64,000 bases of DNA, taken from assembly GCA_002964805.2 (NCBI GenBank), contig PUDQ02000001.1:5418001-5482000 (forward strand). The letters run 5' to 3'. The notes under the pieces were generated by a model. It was given only the letters and a program-made list of their open reading frames with translations. It was not told the DNA's origin and did no database searches. Within the stretch, counting starts at the first letter, position 1, and each line of letters opens with the position of its first letter. This document shows, in pieces, positions 10,158 to 20,918 of the stretch. The stretch comes from Trametes villosa. Its lineage: Eukaryota; Basidiomycota; Agaricomycetes; Polyporales; Polyporaceae. The position numbers and the translations under genes are program-made.

Positions 10158-13100
10158 ATGTGGTACGTCCAGGTCTGACATCACCACCTTCGCCCGACTC
10201 AATCCTCTGCTACTTAGGGACGGATCCTCTAATACCCAGCTGCCATGGTTCAGCGCCGACAAGGCATCTTCCCATGAAGCCGACATCCACGACGCCGAGG
10301 CGTACGAGTTCGTCGAGCACGGCCAGTCGCGCCCGTTTATTCCGCCCCATCCACTCAAGAAGCCGGTCGCGTACGAAGAGGGCAGTACGATAGACTGGCT
10401 GCGCGAGGAGGCGGCGGAGCGCGAGCGGAAGCGGGTGATTGGCCAACAGCGCGGGTTGCGTGGGCTGCTTGCGCTCACGAGGGACTCGGTCGGGATGTGG
10501 CTGGTCATCGTGCTCACGGGCTTGGGCACGGGGGTCGTGGGCGCGTGGCTGGACGTGCTCGTACGATGGTGCGTATGCTTTTGGTTTGTGCTGCCCGAGT
10601 CTCGAGTACTGACGTCGCACAGGCTGGGTGACTTGAGGGAAGGCCGGTGCACGTACGGCTTCTTCTATAACCAGGTCGCGTGCTGTAGTGGGCTTGACCG
10701 TACGTTCCCTCTTCCTCGTCCACTTACTTGCTGCATCTGAAGAGGTGTGTTTCAGCCGGGGAGCCATGCGATGACTGGCAGTCTTGGAGCGGATACCTCA
10801 ATGTGCATAGTATCTTCGGCCAGTCGCTGCTGCAGTCTGCCATCTACATTGCCCTCTCGGTGAGGCGAAAGCGGCATGCGAATTATCCTTATAGTACTAA
10901 CCTATCGCGAACGCTCAGATTGCCTTCGCAGGCAGCTCGGCCGTCTTGGTGAAGTCCTACGCTCCATAGTGCGCCAAACGCCGCTCTTTCAGGTATACAG
11001 CATACTGACTACTCGTCCAGTGCCTTCCATACTGGGAGTACGTCCCCAATAACCTCCTCTACACAGTGCATCAGTCACTCACCCTACTCCCGTAAACAGT
11101 CCCAGAGATCAAGGCCGTAGGTGTTGTCCGCCCCGTGGCGACTGAGTAGCTCGTTCATACCTGTCCGCAGATTCTCAGTGGCTACGTCCTAGATGCGTTC
11201 TTGGGCCCGTGGGTACTCCTTATCAAGTCTCTGGGTCTCGCGCTCGCTGTTGCTTCTGGCCTCTCGCTGGGCAAAGAAGGCCCCCTGGTTCACGTAGCCT
11301 GCTGCTGGGCGTTCTTACTGTCACGTATTCTCCGACAGTTCAACCACAACGAAGGTACGTTCCAACAGAGATTCGGTAGGGCAGCACCCGTAACGGTGCC
11401 CTCACAGCGCGTAAACGTAGACTTCTCGCGGGTGCCGCCGCCGCAGGAGTGTCGGTTGCGTTCGGAAGCCCGCTCGGCGGAGTCCTGTTCGGTCTCGAGG
11501 AACTCGACGCATTCTTCGACGACGGCGACGTGATGTGGCGTGGCTTCGTAACGTCGGTCATCGCCGCTGTGTCTCTGCAATATATCGACCCCTTCGGGAC
11601 AGCAAAGCTTGTCTTGTTCCAAGTCACCGAGTCAAGATCGGTGTGGCGCGCCTTCGAGCTGGTGAGCGAGGTGTCGTGTGGGCATGAGGATTATTCTCAA
11701 CCGCAGCCTACAGATACCCTGGGTATTCCTGTCTGTTGTCGGGGTACGTTCTGGTCACGTTCTCTGAACCTGGGCGACCCAACCGGAAACTCTAATCATC
11801 GTTATAGGGCCTCCTTGGGTCGCTGTTAATCAAGCTCAATACCGCCGCTGCAGTGTACAGACGGCATAGTATGCTCCACGAGTACCCTATCGTAGAGGTG
11901 GTAGCCTTCACGGCCATCACAGCCGCAGTGAGCTACCCAGTACGTCGTGCGCGAACGAGAGCACCTGGTGACTTCCAACTAATCATGTCGGATAGATGGT
12001 CTTCATGAGGGTGCAGTCATCTGAGCTGGTCGCGAACCTGTTCCAAGAATGCGACCCTACGAAGGGCGACTATCACGGCCTATGCAAGTACGTGCGAGAG
12101 CCTTGTGTGCGCGGAATGATGCATTTACCTCGCCGCGTAGCCCTACTGCGATCTGGGCGAACGTATTCCTCCTGACGCTCACCGCTCTAGCCAAAGTGGG
12201 GTTCACAGCCTGGACGTTCGGCATGATGGTAAGCATGGCCCGCAGCCATTCGCAAGCCATTCTGTTATGAACATTCGTAGATTCCTGCTGGTATATTCTT
12301 GCCGACTATCACCATCGGAGCATGTCTAGGGCGTGCCGTGGGGCTAATCACGTTCGTTGACTCAATTTCCCGGCGAAATGTCACGGCTGACCTGGATGCT
12401 CAGGCAGGGATGGCATAGAGCCTATCCTACAGCATGGATATTCTCATCGTGCCCTCCGGACCCCACCGTGCGATGTGTTTCTCCTGGATTCTATGCCGTT
12501 ATTGGGGCATCTGCGATGCTTGGCGGTGTGACCAGGATGACAAGTGAGCATACACCGTCACTAATCCCTTAGACACTCGCTAATGCGCCGCCAAGTCTCT
12601 CTTGTAGTGATCTTGTTCGAGGTCAGATTCGACCAGCGGAGACGTGGGGCGCCATGTACTGACAGATGTGCTTCAGCTTACCGGGGCCCTCTCGCACGTC
12701 CTCCCGATCATGATCTCAGTTATGGTGTCCAAGTGGGTCGCAGACGCATTCGGGAAGGACGGCATCTACTCGACGTGGATCGCGATGCGCCAGTACCCCT
12801 GGCTGCCCGCGCGCGAGTTCCGCGACAACGGCCAGACCGCAGCGCACGTCATGAAGGCTGCTTCCAACCTTGTTGTGGTACACGATGACGGACAGGGATG
12901 CGCGCTGAGGGAGCTGGACGAGCTCGCGCGCACGCATGCGTTCCGCGGGTTCCCGGTCGTGTACGGGGACCAGCTACTGGGCTTCGTACTCAAGGATAAG
13001 CTGCAGGCTTCTCTCGGTGCGTGACAGGTGCTGGTGCTCAGTGATCGGGAGCTGATTATGGCACAGACGCACTTCTTGCAGAAAATCCTGCGGGTGATCG

Positions 13101-13425
13101 CAGGTGCACATTCCTCCCGCCCAGTCGCGCACAAGATGGTGGCAGCAGCCTGGTCAACCTATCGTCGCTGCTGGAAGAGGCGGTGCTACAGCTCCGGAAG
13201 GACGTCCCACTAGAGCTCGTGGTCAACATGTTCCAGAAACTGGTGATCGCTCTTCCTCGCTACTTCCGATGCCCGTCTTTACTCATGCGTCCCTCCCAGA
13301 ACCTGCGACATATCCTCTTCTCGGAGGGAGGGAGGCTCACCGGCATGGTGACCAAGACCGACGTCGTCTGGCTGCTGACCGCCCAAGCATCGCACGCGGG
13401 CGCGCTCGCCGAGAACCGGCACTAG
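10158..13425 (+). CDS. CLC-type chloride channel or Cl-/H+ exchanger with CBS domain
   Basis: A many-exon gene with small introns. Landmarks in order: cytosolic N-terminus (STIDWLREEAAERERK), first membrane helix (GMWLVIVLTGLGTGVVGAW), the loop RCTYGFFYNQVACC, the selectivity region TGIPEIKAILSGYVLDAFLG, the gating-glutamate motif GKEGPLVHVACC, the helix with AFGSPLGGVLFGLEEL, then PTITIGACLGRAVGLI, FYAVIGASAMLGGVTRMT, and a C-terminal CBS pair (RGFPVVYGDQLLGFVLKDKL and FSEGGRLTGMVTKTDVVWLL). The exon joins checked are in frame, so the gene looks intact. The start is uncertain: the best model begins with ATGTG at 10158 spliced across a short intron to GGACGGATCC. Fungal CLCs act in Golgi, vacuole or plasma membrane to supply counter-ion. 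The loop motif is H-T-G-I-P rather than G-S-G-I-P. Confidence 0.88.
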
Positions 13426-13458
13426 ATTACATCTAATACTGCACACGTCCGCCCTTGC

Positions 13459-14522
13459 TTATGTTCTGACTATGTATAGGTAGTAATGGAAAGCCTCGCC
13501 TAATTTGCGAATTTCTAGCGTCGTGCCGGGCCGGTCGAGGTATCTGCGCCGGAAGTGCGGCTGTCCGAAGGTGAGGTAGATGAAGATGCCGCCTTTGCGT
13601 AGGACCCTGCGGGAGGCATCGTGAACCCTTGTTTTGATCGCAGCAATAAGGGAAGGGGAGTTACCTCATGACTTCGTCCACCTCTCGGTTGCAGTTTCGT
13701 ACGACTTCTTCGGGCGGATCCTGCAAGATGTGAATCACTGCGGGCGGCCTATGTGCCGAAGTACTCACCCATACGTCCGCTTTTGCCGTCATCATTGCGT
13801 CCATCGTCCCTGTGACTCTGCATCAACAGGTGGAAGGATAGACAAGCAAGCGAATACATACCTTTGTCAATAGCGACATCGAACGACCCGTCGGAAAATT
13901 TGAGGTCACGGATGTCCATCTCGTGCCCTTGCGGAGTACAGGTGAGCATCTGTCCGCTGCCGTGTTCGAGATACAGTAGGGTGCCTACACTCCATTTCCG
14001 GGCGACTCTGTTCGTGTTTGTGGCGCATTTTCTCGATGAGGATCCCGGAGTACTGCCCAAACCGTGTCAAGACACGGAACGTGGCCGGTGGTGCACGAAG
14101 GACTGACATCCGTATTAACGATGTTTCTGTACCCATCGTCATACATCTGGCTGCGAGTAAGGCAAAACGTAGGCACCAGCACAGGGTATTTTGCGTACAT
14201 CTTGCGACAACGTCGAGTTGCCACATCCGAGCATCAAGATCCTCGACGATTTGGCCGGGACGAGCTCGCGCATGATCTCTGCGAGTTCACTATACGACTT
14301 GAACCAGTCAAAGGAAGAGTCCTCGGGCTCCCTGAGTAAGAATTCGAAGGCCGCCGGTCAGCCGCGTTCCCTGAGATTTGCCTCGGAGTGGAAGGATGTT
14401 ACTGAGTGTACCGCTGGTCCCTGTCGCAGTCAATATTTTCTTCCTATTCAGAGAACAGGCATGTCTTACCAGTACTCCTTAGTCCCGTATTCTTCGTTCT
14501 TCTTTGGCAAGATACCCGCCAT
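13459..14522 (-). CDS. Class I SAM methyltransferase, EEF1AKMT4/METTL13-like
   Basis: Starts at 14522 with MAGILPKKNEEYGTKEYW, then spliced exons give DQRYTQ, EPEDSSFDWFKSYSELAEIM and the SAM-binding motif RILMLGCGNSTLSQD. Next come MYDDGYRNIVNTDVS, LIEKMRHKHEQ, MDIRDLKFSDGSFDVAIDKG, TMDAMMTAKADVW, DPPEEVVRNCNREVDEVMR and the C-terminal LRKGGIFIYLTFGQPHFRRRY, ending FHYYLYIVRT and TAA at 13459-13461. This order and wording match the methyltransferase family that includes eEF1A lysine methyltransferases (EEF1AKMT4, METTL13 N-domain). The substrate in fungi is inferred, not seen. Its stop lies 33 bp from that of the convergent CLC gene, so their 3' transcript ends probably overlap. Confidence 0.85.
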
Positions 14523-15339
14523 CTGGACTTGTGGCAGAGAGGGACGGAAACAGGTACTCAGTGCAGTGATCAGCGGAAGAAAGACACTTCCAGGTACCAC
14601 GCAGATAGTATTTAGCGCTGCTGTAGTTATTCAAGCGCTCATTCGCGACGAAAGTTCGTGGCTCCTTCTCAGGCCTCAGGAATCCCACTGGTAAGTTGTT
14701 GAGAGTGCAGTTTTCAATTCCGACAACACTCCGCCGTGAGCAAAATCGCAAAGTACTAGGTGTGCCAGCACGCAACATGAGAACCAAGATCATTGAAAAA
14801 ATACATGTGTCCGAGCTCTCTTCATGTACCTATACTATAGGAAGAGGTCCAAGAGGTCCGGAGAACCTAAGTAGAACCTATGTAGTACGTTGTGTCTCGC
14901 CGTATGATTTAACGGTGCGCCCTGGATTGTTGGGTGACGAGAGTGTATGTCAGAAGTGTACTCTGCCAACGTGATCGCTCTCGTTGTAGGGGCGCGGGAC
15001 CCGTAGAAGCCACCTCTGTACTCTGCTGACTATGCATATCCCGATGAACGAAATGTGAATGATACTAGTCCTTCTGAGATTACTTGCCGACGACACGGTA
15101 ACATGACTGGCCACTGCGATATGGTATATAGAGTGTATATCGGGTCATAGACCCACGGTGAGTCGGCCGGCTCGTATCCTGACGATGTCGGTTGGCGCGC
15201 AATCCACGGTGGCATAAGGAGAGGGCCACCGCACCCCGCATGCAGGAGGCGCAGTGTTAGACGTGACCGCGAGACGACTGCCGTTCAAATGGTGCTCTGT
15301 TCCGGCCTCGACCCGGTAAGCCACCAGCAGCCGCACAGT
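14523..15339. other. Intergenic region, no gene seen
   Basis: About 800 bp upstream of the methyltransferase and downstream of the first BTB gene. No coding exon, tRNA or repeat recognised. Confidence 0.45.
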
Positions 15340-16240
15340 TCACAGGCGCAGCTCACCCACCTTCACCGAGGACCACTCGACGATCACCTCTTGTACCCGG
15401 TTGCGCATCGCCTCGCGGCAGTCCACACAGGCCACCGTTTCACGTGCGGGTTCATACACCGCCGCGAGTGCGGCCGCCGACATACCTGCGGGTGGAGGCG
15501 TGAACAGCCTGTCCACTTCTCCCCGCCGCGCGCGTACCGTCGCACGGAGACAGAGACTCACCGGGGTTCATGGTCCACGCCATACTCGCGGTTGCGAAAA
15601 CCCACGCGCGGTCAACCTGGCGCTGCGTGCCCTCGCCACAGGCGGCCGTCGTGGAGTGCCGCGCGGGCCCGCGGACGACGATCTGGCGGAGGGCGGCGAG
15701 GCGGCCCTGCTGGAGGGTGAAGAGCCGGCCGAGGTACATCGGCCCCATCTTGACAGCGGCCTCGTCGGGGAGCTCGATAATATTGTACGAGAGCAGATGC
15801 GTGGAGAGCGGGACCGCGATCGGCTCGAGCTTGTGGTGCGCCGCGAGCGCGAAGGCTTCGAGGGGGTGGCGCGGGCCGTAGGAGAGGAGGAGCTCGCCGA
15901 GCGAGGACGCGGGGGTCGCGAGAAGGGGGATCGAGACGCCGTACTTGATCAGGGCGTCCATGGCCGCCTCGGTCGTCTCGAGTGGCGGCGCGCAATCGAG
16001 GCAGGAGAGGTTGTGTATGACATGAAAGACGACGTCGAGGACAGCGGCCGCCTCCGGTAGCGCGAGAGGTGCATGTGGCGGGCTGTCGGAGATGCCTCCG
16101 TCGAAGGCGTTGCTCGAGGCGACGAGGAGGGCGCGCGAGTGGACGTTGAAGTCGACATTGTCCGCCGACGTCACCTTCAGGTCTGGCACGGTGCCGTCGT
16201 GGGTAAAGCTGGGGCCGAATGGAGTGGCGGGTGATGCCAT
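15340..16240 (-). CDS. BTB/POZ domain protein, copy 1
   Basis: Starts MASPATPFGPSFTHDG at 16240. Residues about 15-125 form a BTB/POZ fold (VPDLKVTSADNVDFNVHSRALL, then the conserved LPEAAAVLDVVFHVIHNLSC and MDALIKYGV). A helical region follows (HPLEAFALAAHHKLEPIAV, VKMGPMYLGRLFTLQQGRLAAL). After one short intron beginning GTGAGTCTC, the last exon holds a CVDC pair and REAMRNRVQEVIVEWSSVK, ending VGELRL. BTB proteins of this Agaricomycete type are numerous and mostly unassigned; some act as cullin-3 adaptors. The neighbour at 17380-18509 is a diverged paralogue with the same layout. Confidence 0.8.
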
Positions 16241-17379
16241 CGGAGAGTCGGAGTTGGGGCTGGAGGCTGCGGACGCGATCGACGTTCTGGCAGAGATGGG
16301 GAAGGCGCACTCGCCGAAGTCAGCGTCGCGGGAGGATGTGGTGAGAACGGCCGTGAGGGCGGCGACTCGCTGTGCGGGCGAAGTGTGCGCACGGTCGGGT
16401 GAGCCTTGTGCAGAAGAGGGCCCAATTTAACGCAGGCTGCGGCATTGCGATCGGACGGTGTTAGACAGCATATATATGCGCGGCTTCCCTGAGCTGCAAT
16501 CCGAACCATGGCGTCCATGCTCCACCGGTTCCACGTTCCACCCGGAGCTTGAGTAAAGTTGGGCCAGTCATTGACCGCTCCCTTTCAGTGAAGCTCCCTC
16601 TTCGGGCATGGGACGGGCGTCGCAGCAATGGCTCCTGGCATTTTCTGCGTCAGCTTCTCTGTTTTTCTACACACGGAGAACATATGAAGTCTCGAAAACA
16701 CTTGAGTAGAAAAGATACAAAGTTTAGGATCCTCACGATATCGAGCAAACTATGTTTTCTGGCCCTAGGCTGCAAAGAATCAGCCTGAGGCATCATGCAT
16801 CATGTACTAGAATGCGATGATGCACTGGATGCTCATGATAACTCGTCACCGCCGGCCAGCTTAGGACGTAAAATCGACGCACGCGCTGCGTCATAGACCT
16901 ATCATGCTGCGCGGGTGCAACAGGCCCGACTAATTCAAGCGATCTGAGCCCGAGGTGGTACGGACGCGGTATAGGTGGGGGCGCGGCATCGCGACATGAC
17001 ACGGAGCTTAGGTCATGCGCGCCTCCGGCACTCGTTAAATCCCTCCGAGTTTGCTCAAGCTTTCTCATCACCGTTCCCCGGCGTCGAGGCGTGTACAGCA
17101 CCACTCATACATCATTGACAAGCTGTAGAGCTTGTCCACCAACCAAAACATGTACATACTCAGGAGGCAGGGTCATAGATGGCCCGGGCGGCCGGACCGT
17201 GAGCGCGACGTGACGGACAGGGAGCGAATAGCATGAATCAGGGGAGGGAGGGCGGTTGCGGGAGAGCGAGGGTAGCTGGTCGGAACACACCCAGTGACAG
17301 TGAGCGTGACAGCACTCTCGCATACACAAGGAGACTTACTACACAAGGCGGGCCTCAAGTTTACGCAGCGGCGAGTGCC
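16241..17379. other. Intergenic region between the two BTB paralogues
   Basis: No coding exon recognised. It contains the upstream region of BTB copy 1, including the palindromic TATA-like GCATATATATGC at 16468-16479, about 230 bp before the start codon. Confidence 0.45.
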
Positions 17380-18509
17380 CTAGTAGCAGGCCCAACCTTG
17401 TTGTAGTGGATTGTTAGATGGTTCTCTATAGCAGTATGTCCTCTCAGCACAATGTAGCGGCGATCGGGGGAAGATCCCGCTCACCTTGACCGCGGCCCAC
17501 TCGGCCACCACCTCAGCGATGCGGTTGCGAAACATCGTCTTGCAATCGGGGCAATGGATGGACGCGCCCTCCTGCGCGAACGCGGATTCCAGCGCACCGG
17601 TGGACATATCTAGTGAGACATGCAAGTTAGTGCACCCGTCGGAGCGACACATACGTTAAGAAGGAACAGAAATGTATGGAGGGAGGCGACTGGCAACAGC
17701 AGGGCAGATACTCACTGGGGAGCGCGTTCCACATGATCTCCATGCTCGCGAACGCCCAGGCGCGGCTGATGGCCTGCTGTTTCTCGGGGCTGCACCCGGG
17801 CGTGAGCGGGTGGGCGGCGGGCGGACGGAGGACGATGTCCTTGAGCGCGGCCTTGCGCTCCTGGAGGAGCTTGAAGAGCCGGGTGAGGTATGTCGGGCCC
17901 ATTTTCACGGACAGCTCGTCGGTGAGCGTGGAGAGGTCGTAGGCGAGGAGGTGTGCGGAGACGGCGACGGCGATGTTCTCGAGGCTGAAGTGGCCGGCGA
18001 GGGCGTACACGTCGATCGGGTGGTACGGCGCGTAGGACATAAGGAGCTCATAGAGCGGCTGGGAGGCGGCGAGCAGGTGAAGAGGCACGCCGTACTTGAT
18101 CAGGGCGGCCAGCGCCGCATCGGCGGACTCGAAGGGCGGCCGGAAGCGCAGGCAGGACATACCGTAGATGACGTGGAGAACGATGTTGAGGACGGAGGCC
18201 GTTTCGGGCACGGTGAGCGGGAGGGTAGACTGCATCAGGAGGCCGCCGAATGCGTTGGCTGATTCGGCAAGGAGCCGCTGGTGGTGGACATAGAAGGCAA
18301 CGCCGTCGGCGGCGAGGAGGGCGATGTCGGGGAGCAGACCGCCGGACTGGAAGCGAGAATTGAAGACAAGCGAGGTATTGCTTGCGTCAGGAGCAGCAGA
18401 GGAAGTAGCGGAGGCCTGTTGTCCCTGGGGCTGTCTCGTCACGCGTAAGCGACAGAGTGCTGGAGCGAGCGGGGGAGGGTGGGGGGGTGCAATCAGGACA
18501 TACATCCAT
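17380..18509 (-). CDS. BTB/POZ domain protein, copy 2
   Basis: The start I favour is ATGGAT at 18509, followed by an 88-bp intron (GTATGT to ACAACAG) into GCCTCCGCT, giving MDASATSSAAPDASNT. A much longer upstream open frame exists but reads as low-complexity sequence. The BTB core runs from LLPDIALLAADGVAFYVHHQRLL through VPETASVLNIVLHVIYGMSC and LAALIKYGVPLHLL. Then come HPIDVYALAGHFSLENIAVA and VKMGPTYLTRLFKLLQERKAAL, each aligning with copy 1. The last exon has HCPDCKTMFRNRIAEVVAEW, matching the CVDC exon of copy 1. The exact 3' end (read-through to 17380 or a further intron) is unsure. Confidence 0.75.
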
Positions 18510-19946
18510 GTCTGCCTAAATTCCGGCCGGCGAGGATAGGTCGTGCGGGGGAAAGAGGGGATGGGGCGGGAAGGGGGCGGGCGGGCGGACGAGGCAGCGG
18601 CCGCGAGGTGATAAGGCGAGGCGAAAACTGTGCGCCTTCTCTCCGCCAGCATCGCCCGCGTGCGCGGAGGGAGGGCCGTGCGGCAACATAGAGCATTCGG
18701 AGTATGTTCCGCCCTAATGCGGCCTCCATAGCGGTCGCATCTCTCAGGCGGCCTCCCGAGCCTACTTCCTGGATGCTGGCGTGCCATTTGTCATTATTTG
18801 GGCACGCTCTGTGACTTGTGCCGGCTTACCTTTACTCGTCGGCCTGCGCGTCTTAGTAGGCGCGTGCCTTGCCCCTTGCCCAAGCTTGCTGGCCGCGAAC
18901 ATGCAGTTCGTCTGGGCACTCACCGTACAACCACCAAGTCTAAAGGGCAAGACGTAGTAGGCGTCGCGACGTTCCTATCCACCTCCCTCTCCCGGCTTAT
19001 TCTCGTCCCAAGCCTGCGCCATCACCATACGGAGTAAAGAGAACGCGCAGCTCCCGGGCAGCTCGGCACTTCATAACTCCAACTCAGCTCACGACAGCAT
19101 TGCGCCTCACTCTCGTTCCTCGGGTGCTTTTGGACACGGGCCGCCTGCTGGCGAGAACGCGGGCGCATCTGGCAGGCCAGTAAAACGGCGGCGGCAGGCG
19201 TCAGTACATGCCCATATATAGCCGCCCGACGGTGCATCGCACCGTGCGACGACTTCGCTATTGCGTGGACATCTTCCGTGTCGCCGACGGCGCCGATGCG
19301 GAGAGGGGAATATCGCTGCAGAGACAAGATCCCTGAGAGCGAAGCTTGGTGAAGCGGTGAGCTGACATTGTTGCGACCCGGGAGGGAGTCACCTGCCTAC
19401 GAGGGCAGTTCGGAATATACAAACGCCCCTACCGTTATTGAGTACATGCTGCGGCGAGTCGACGCTGTCGCGCTCTCCGCTCCGGGAGATGATACTGCCG
19501 CAGATGCACTCACGCTTCTCCAATGTCCGGCGTGCAGGAGTCCTCTCTGGAGGGGCGGAATCGCCTGAGCCTGAACATCGCTGATGATCGGTGTTCTCGA
19601 GAAGACTGCGCTAAGCCAGGTATGAGAATATTCTGCTTGCGCGAGTGTCAGCAACGGTCCCAGATTTTGACCTGGTCCCAGCCGCGTTGCCGGGGGGCAC
19701 ATACATACTTACAGGTGTTTTGCGGCTTTTTGCGGTCGCCGGTAGACTTACCTCGGTAAGCGCTCGCGACCGGTGCGGCGGTCTGCGGCGGTGCGGCTCG
19801 ACAGGGACGATCCGATCAGGGATGGGCGTCTATGCGGGTGCGGGGTAAATAAGCGTTGCGTACACGGTCGGCCGACTGCGGCATACGTGCACTCTCACTC
19901 CTCCCACAACCTCCACGACACCCCCTCCACGTCGCCAGTATCTGCC
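18510..19946. other. Divergent intergenic region, no gene seen
   Basis: About 1.4 kb between BTB copy 2 (minus) and TMEM14 (plus). No exon chain found. One TATATA at about 19212 is too far from either start to assign. Confidence 0.45.
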
Positions 19947-20423
19947 ATGGTAGGCTTTGGGATGCTCAGCGCTGTCGGGCACGTTCTAACACAAAACACA
20001 GTCTGCCTACCCCGCATACGTTATGGGCACTCTGTGCATTGTAGGCGGCCTCACCGGTTTCGCGCGCACTCGCAGCATCCCCTCTCTGGTCGCCGGTGTT
20101 GGGTGAGACGGACGTCTGCTGCGTTCAAGAAAGCCTTGTTCATTGAGCCTCATTGCAGTGTTGGTGTGCTGTACCTCTGGAGCGGCGACGCCATCCGCAA
20201 GGGAACAGCTAACGGTCTGGAGGCGGCCCTCGGTAAGTCTCGCTCAGTCTGGCCATGTCGGGTGCTTCGTCTGATGGCAATCTATCACCTAGGTGCTTCC
20301 GCGATCCTGCTTCTGTCGTCTGCACCGCGTGCTGCCAAGGGTCCTGTGCCTGCTATCCTGACGGCGACGTCCGCGGTTACGGGCTACTACTACGGGAAGA
20401 CGGTTTACGCTCTGCGACAGTGA
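19947..20423 (+). CDS. TMEM14 family mitochondrial membrane protein
   Basis: Four exons (19947-19949, 20002-20102, 20159-20232, 20293-20423) give 102 aa. The first exon is only the ATG, followed directly by a GTAGGC donor. The product begins MSAYPAYVMGTLCIVGGLTG and continues with SIPSLVAGVGVGVLYLWSGD, a middle loop, ASAILLLSSAPRAAKGPVPA and TATSAVTGYYYGKTVYALRQ. Four hydrophobic helices and the GGLTGFARTRSIPSL loop are typical of TMEM14/Tmh11 (UPF0136). Human TMEM14C helps transport porphyrin precursors in mitochondria; the role in fungi is unknown. Confidence 0.9.
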   Translation: MVGFGMLSAVGHVLTQNTVCLPRIRYGHSVHCRRPHRFRAHSQHPLSGRRCWVRRTSAAFKKALFIEPHCSVGVLYLWSGDAIRKGTANGLEAALGKSRSVWPCRVLRLMAIYHLGASAILLLSSAPRAAKGPVPAILTATSAVTGYYYGKTVYALRQ

Positions 20424-20918
20424 GTGCGCGGAGGGCGTCATGTATGTACGATAGCTGTATGTCTTGGGTTATACCTTCCTTGCCTTCGATGCTTTCTGCC
20501 TCACAAGCATGCCTTGCGTTGGTTACACTCGGGAATCGGTGTCGGAGCACACCGTGACTATCCTCACTGATGTATGCACAAGAGGATCCGCCCTTGTCAC
20601 CATTGTGCCATCGCCTTGTAAGGGCCTTCGTTTCCAAAGATCCTCCGAAGAATTCGGCTTGCGGGAGACTGCAGAGTGAGGGTCGGAGTTTTTTGGATTT
20701 CACGGTGAACGGATCCGCGAACGGAGCACGCCACAGGCGCTTGTTGTTTCAGCCCGAGACGTTGTTTGCATGTGTTAGGATCACAAGGCGACGCCTTTGA
20801 CGCCTGCTACTTCGGGGTGCTCTTGTGCTTGAGCTGCAATGGTTCCTTGACACTCGACGCGTTCTACCAGGCCCTATCTCCCAGACTTACTGTGCCGGGG
20901 CTGCCAAGGCGGAGATAC
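20424..20918. other. Intergenic region, no gene seen
   Basis: About 500 bp between two plus-strand genes; no supported feature. Confidence 0.45.

Noticed and set aside
17627..18787. A 386-residue version of BTB copy 2 starting at 18787
   Set aside because: The first 135 residues are Arg/Pro-rich and read across a clear GTATGT...CAG intron. A start at 18509 with that intron removed gives a compact N-terminus like that of copy 1.
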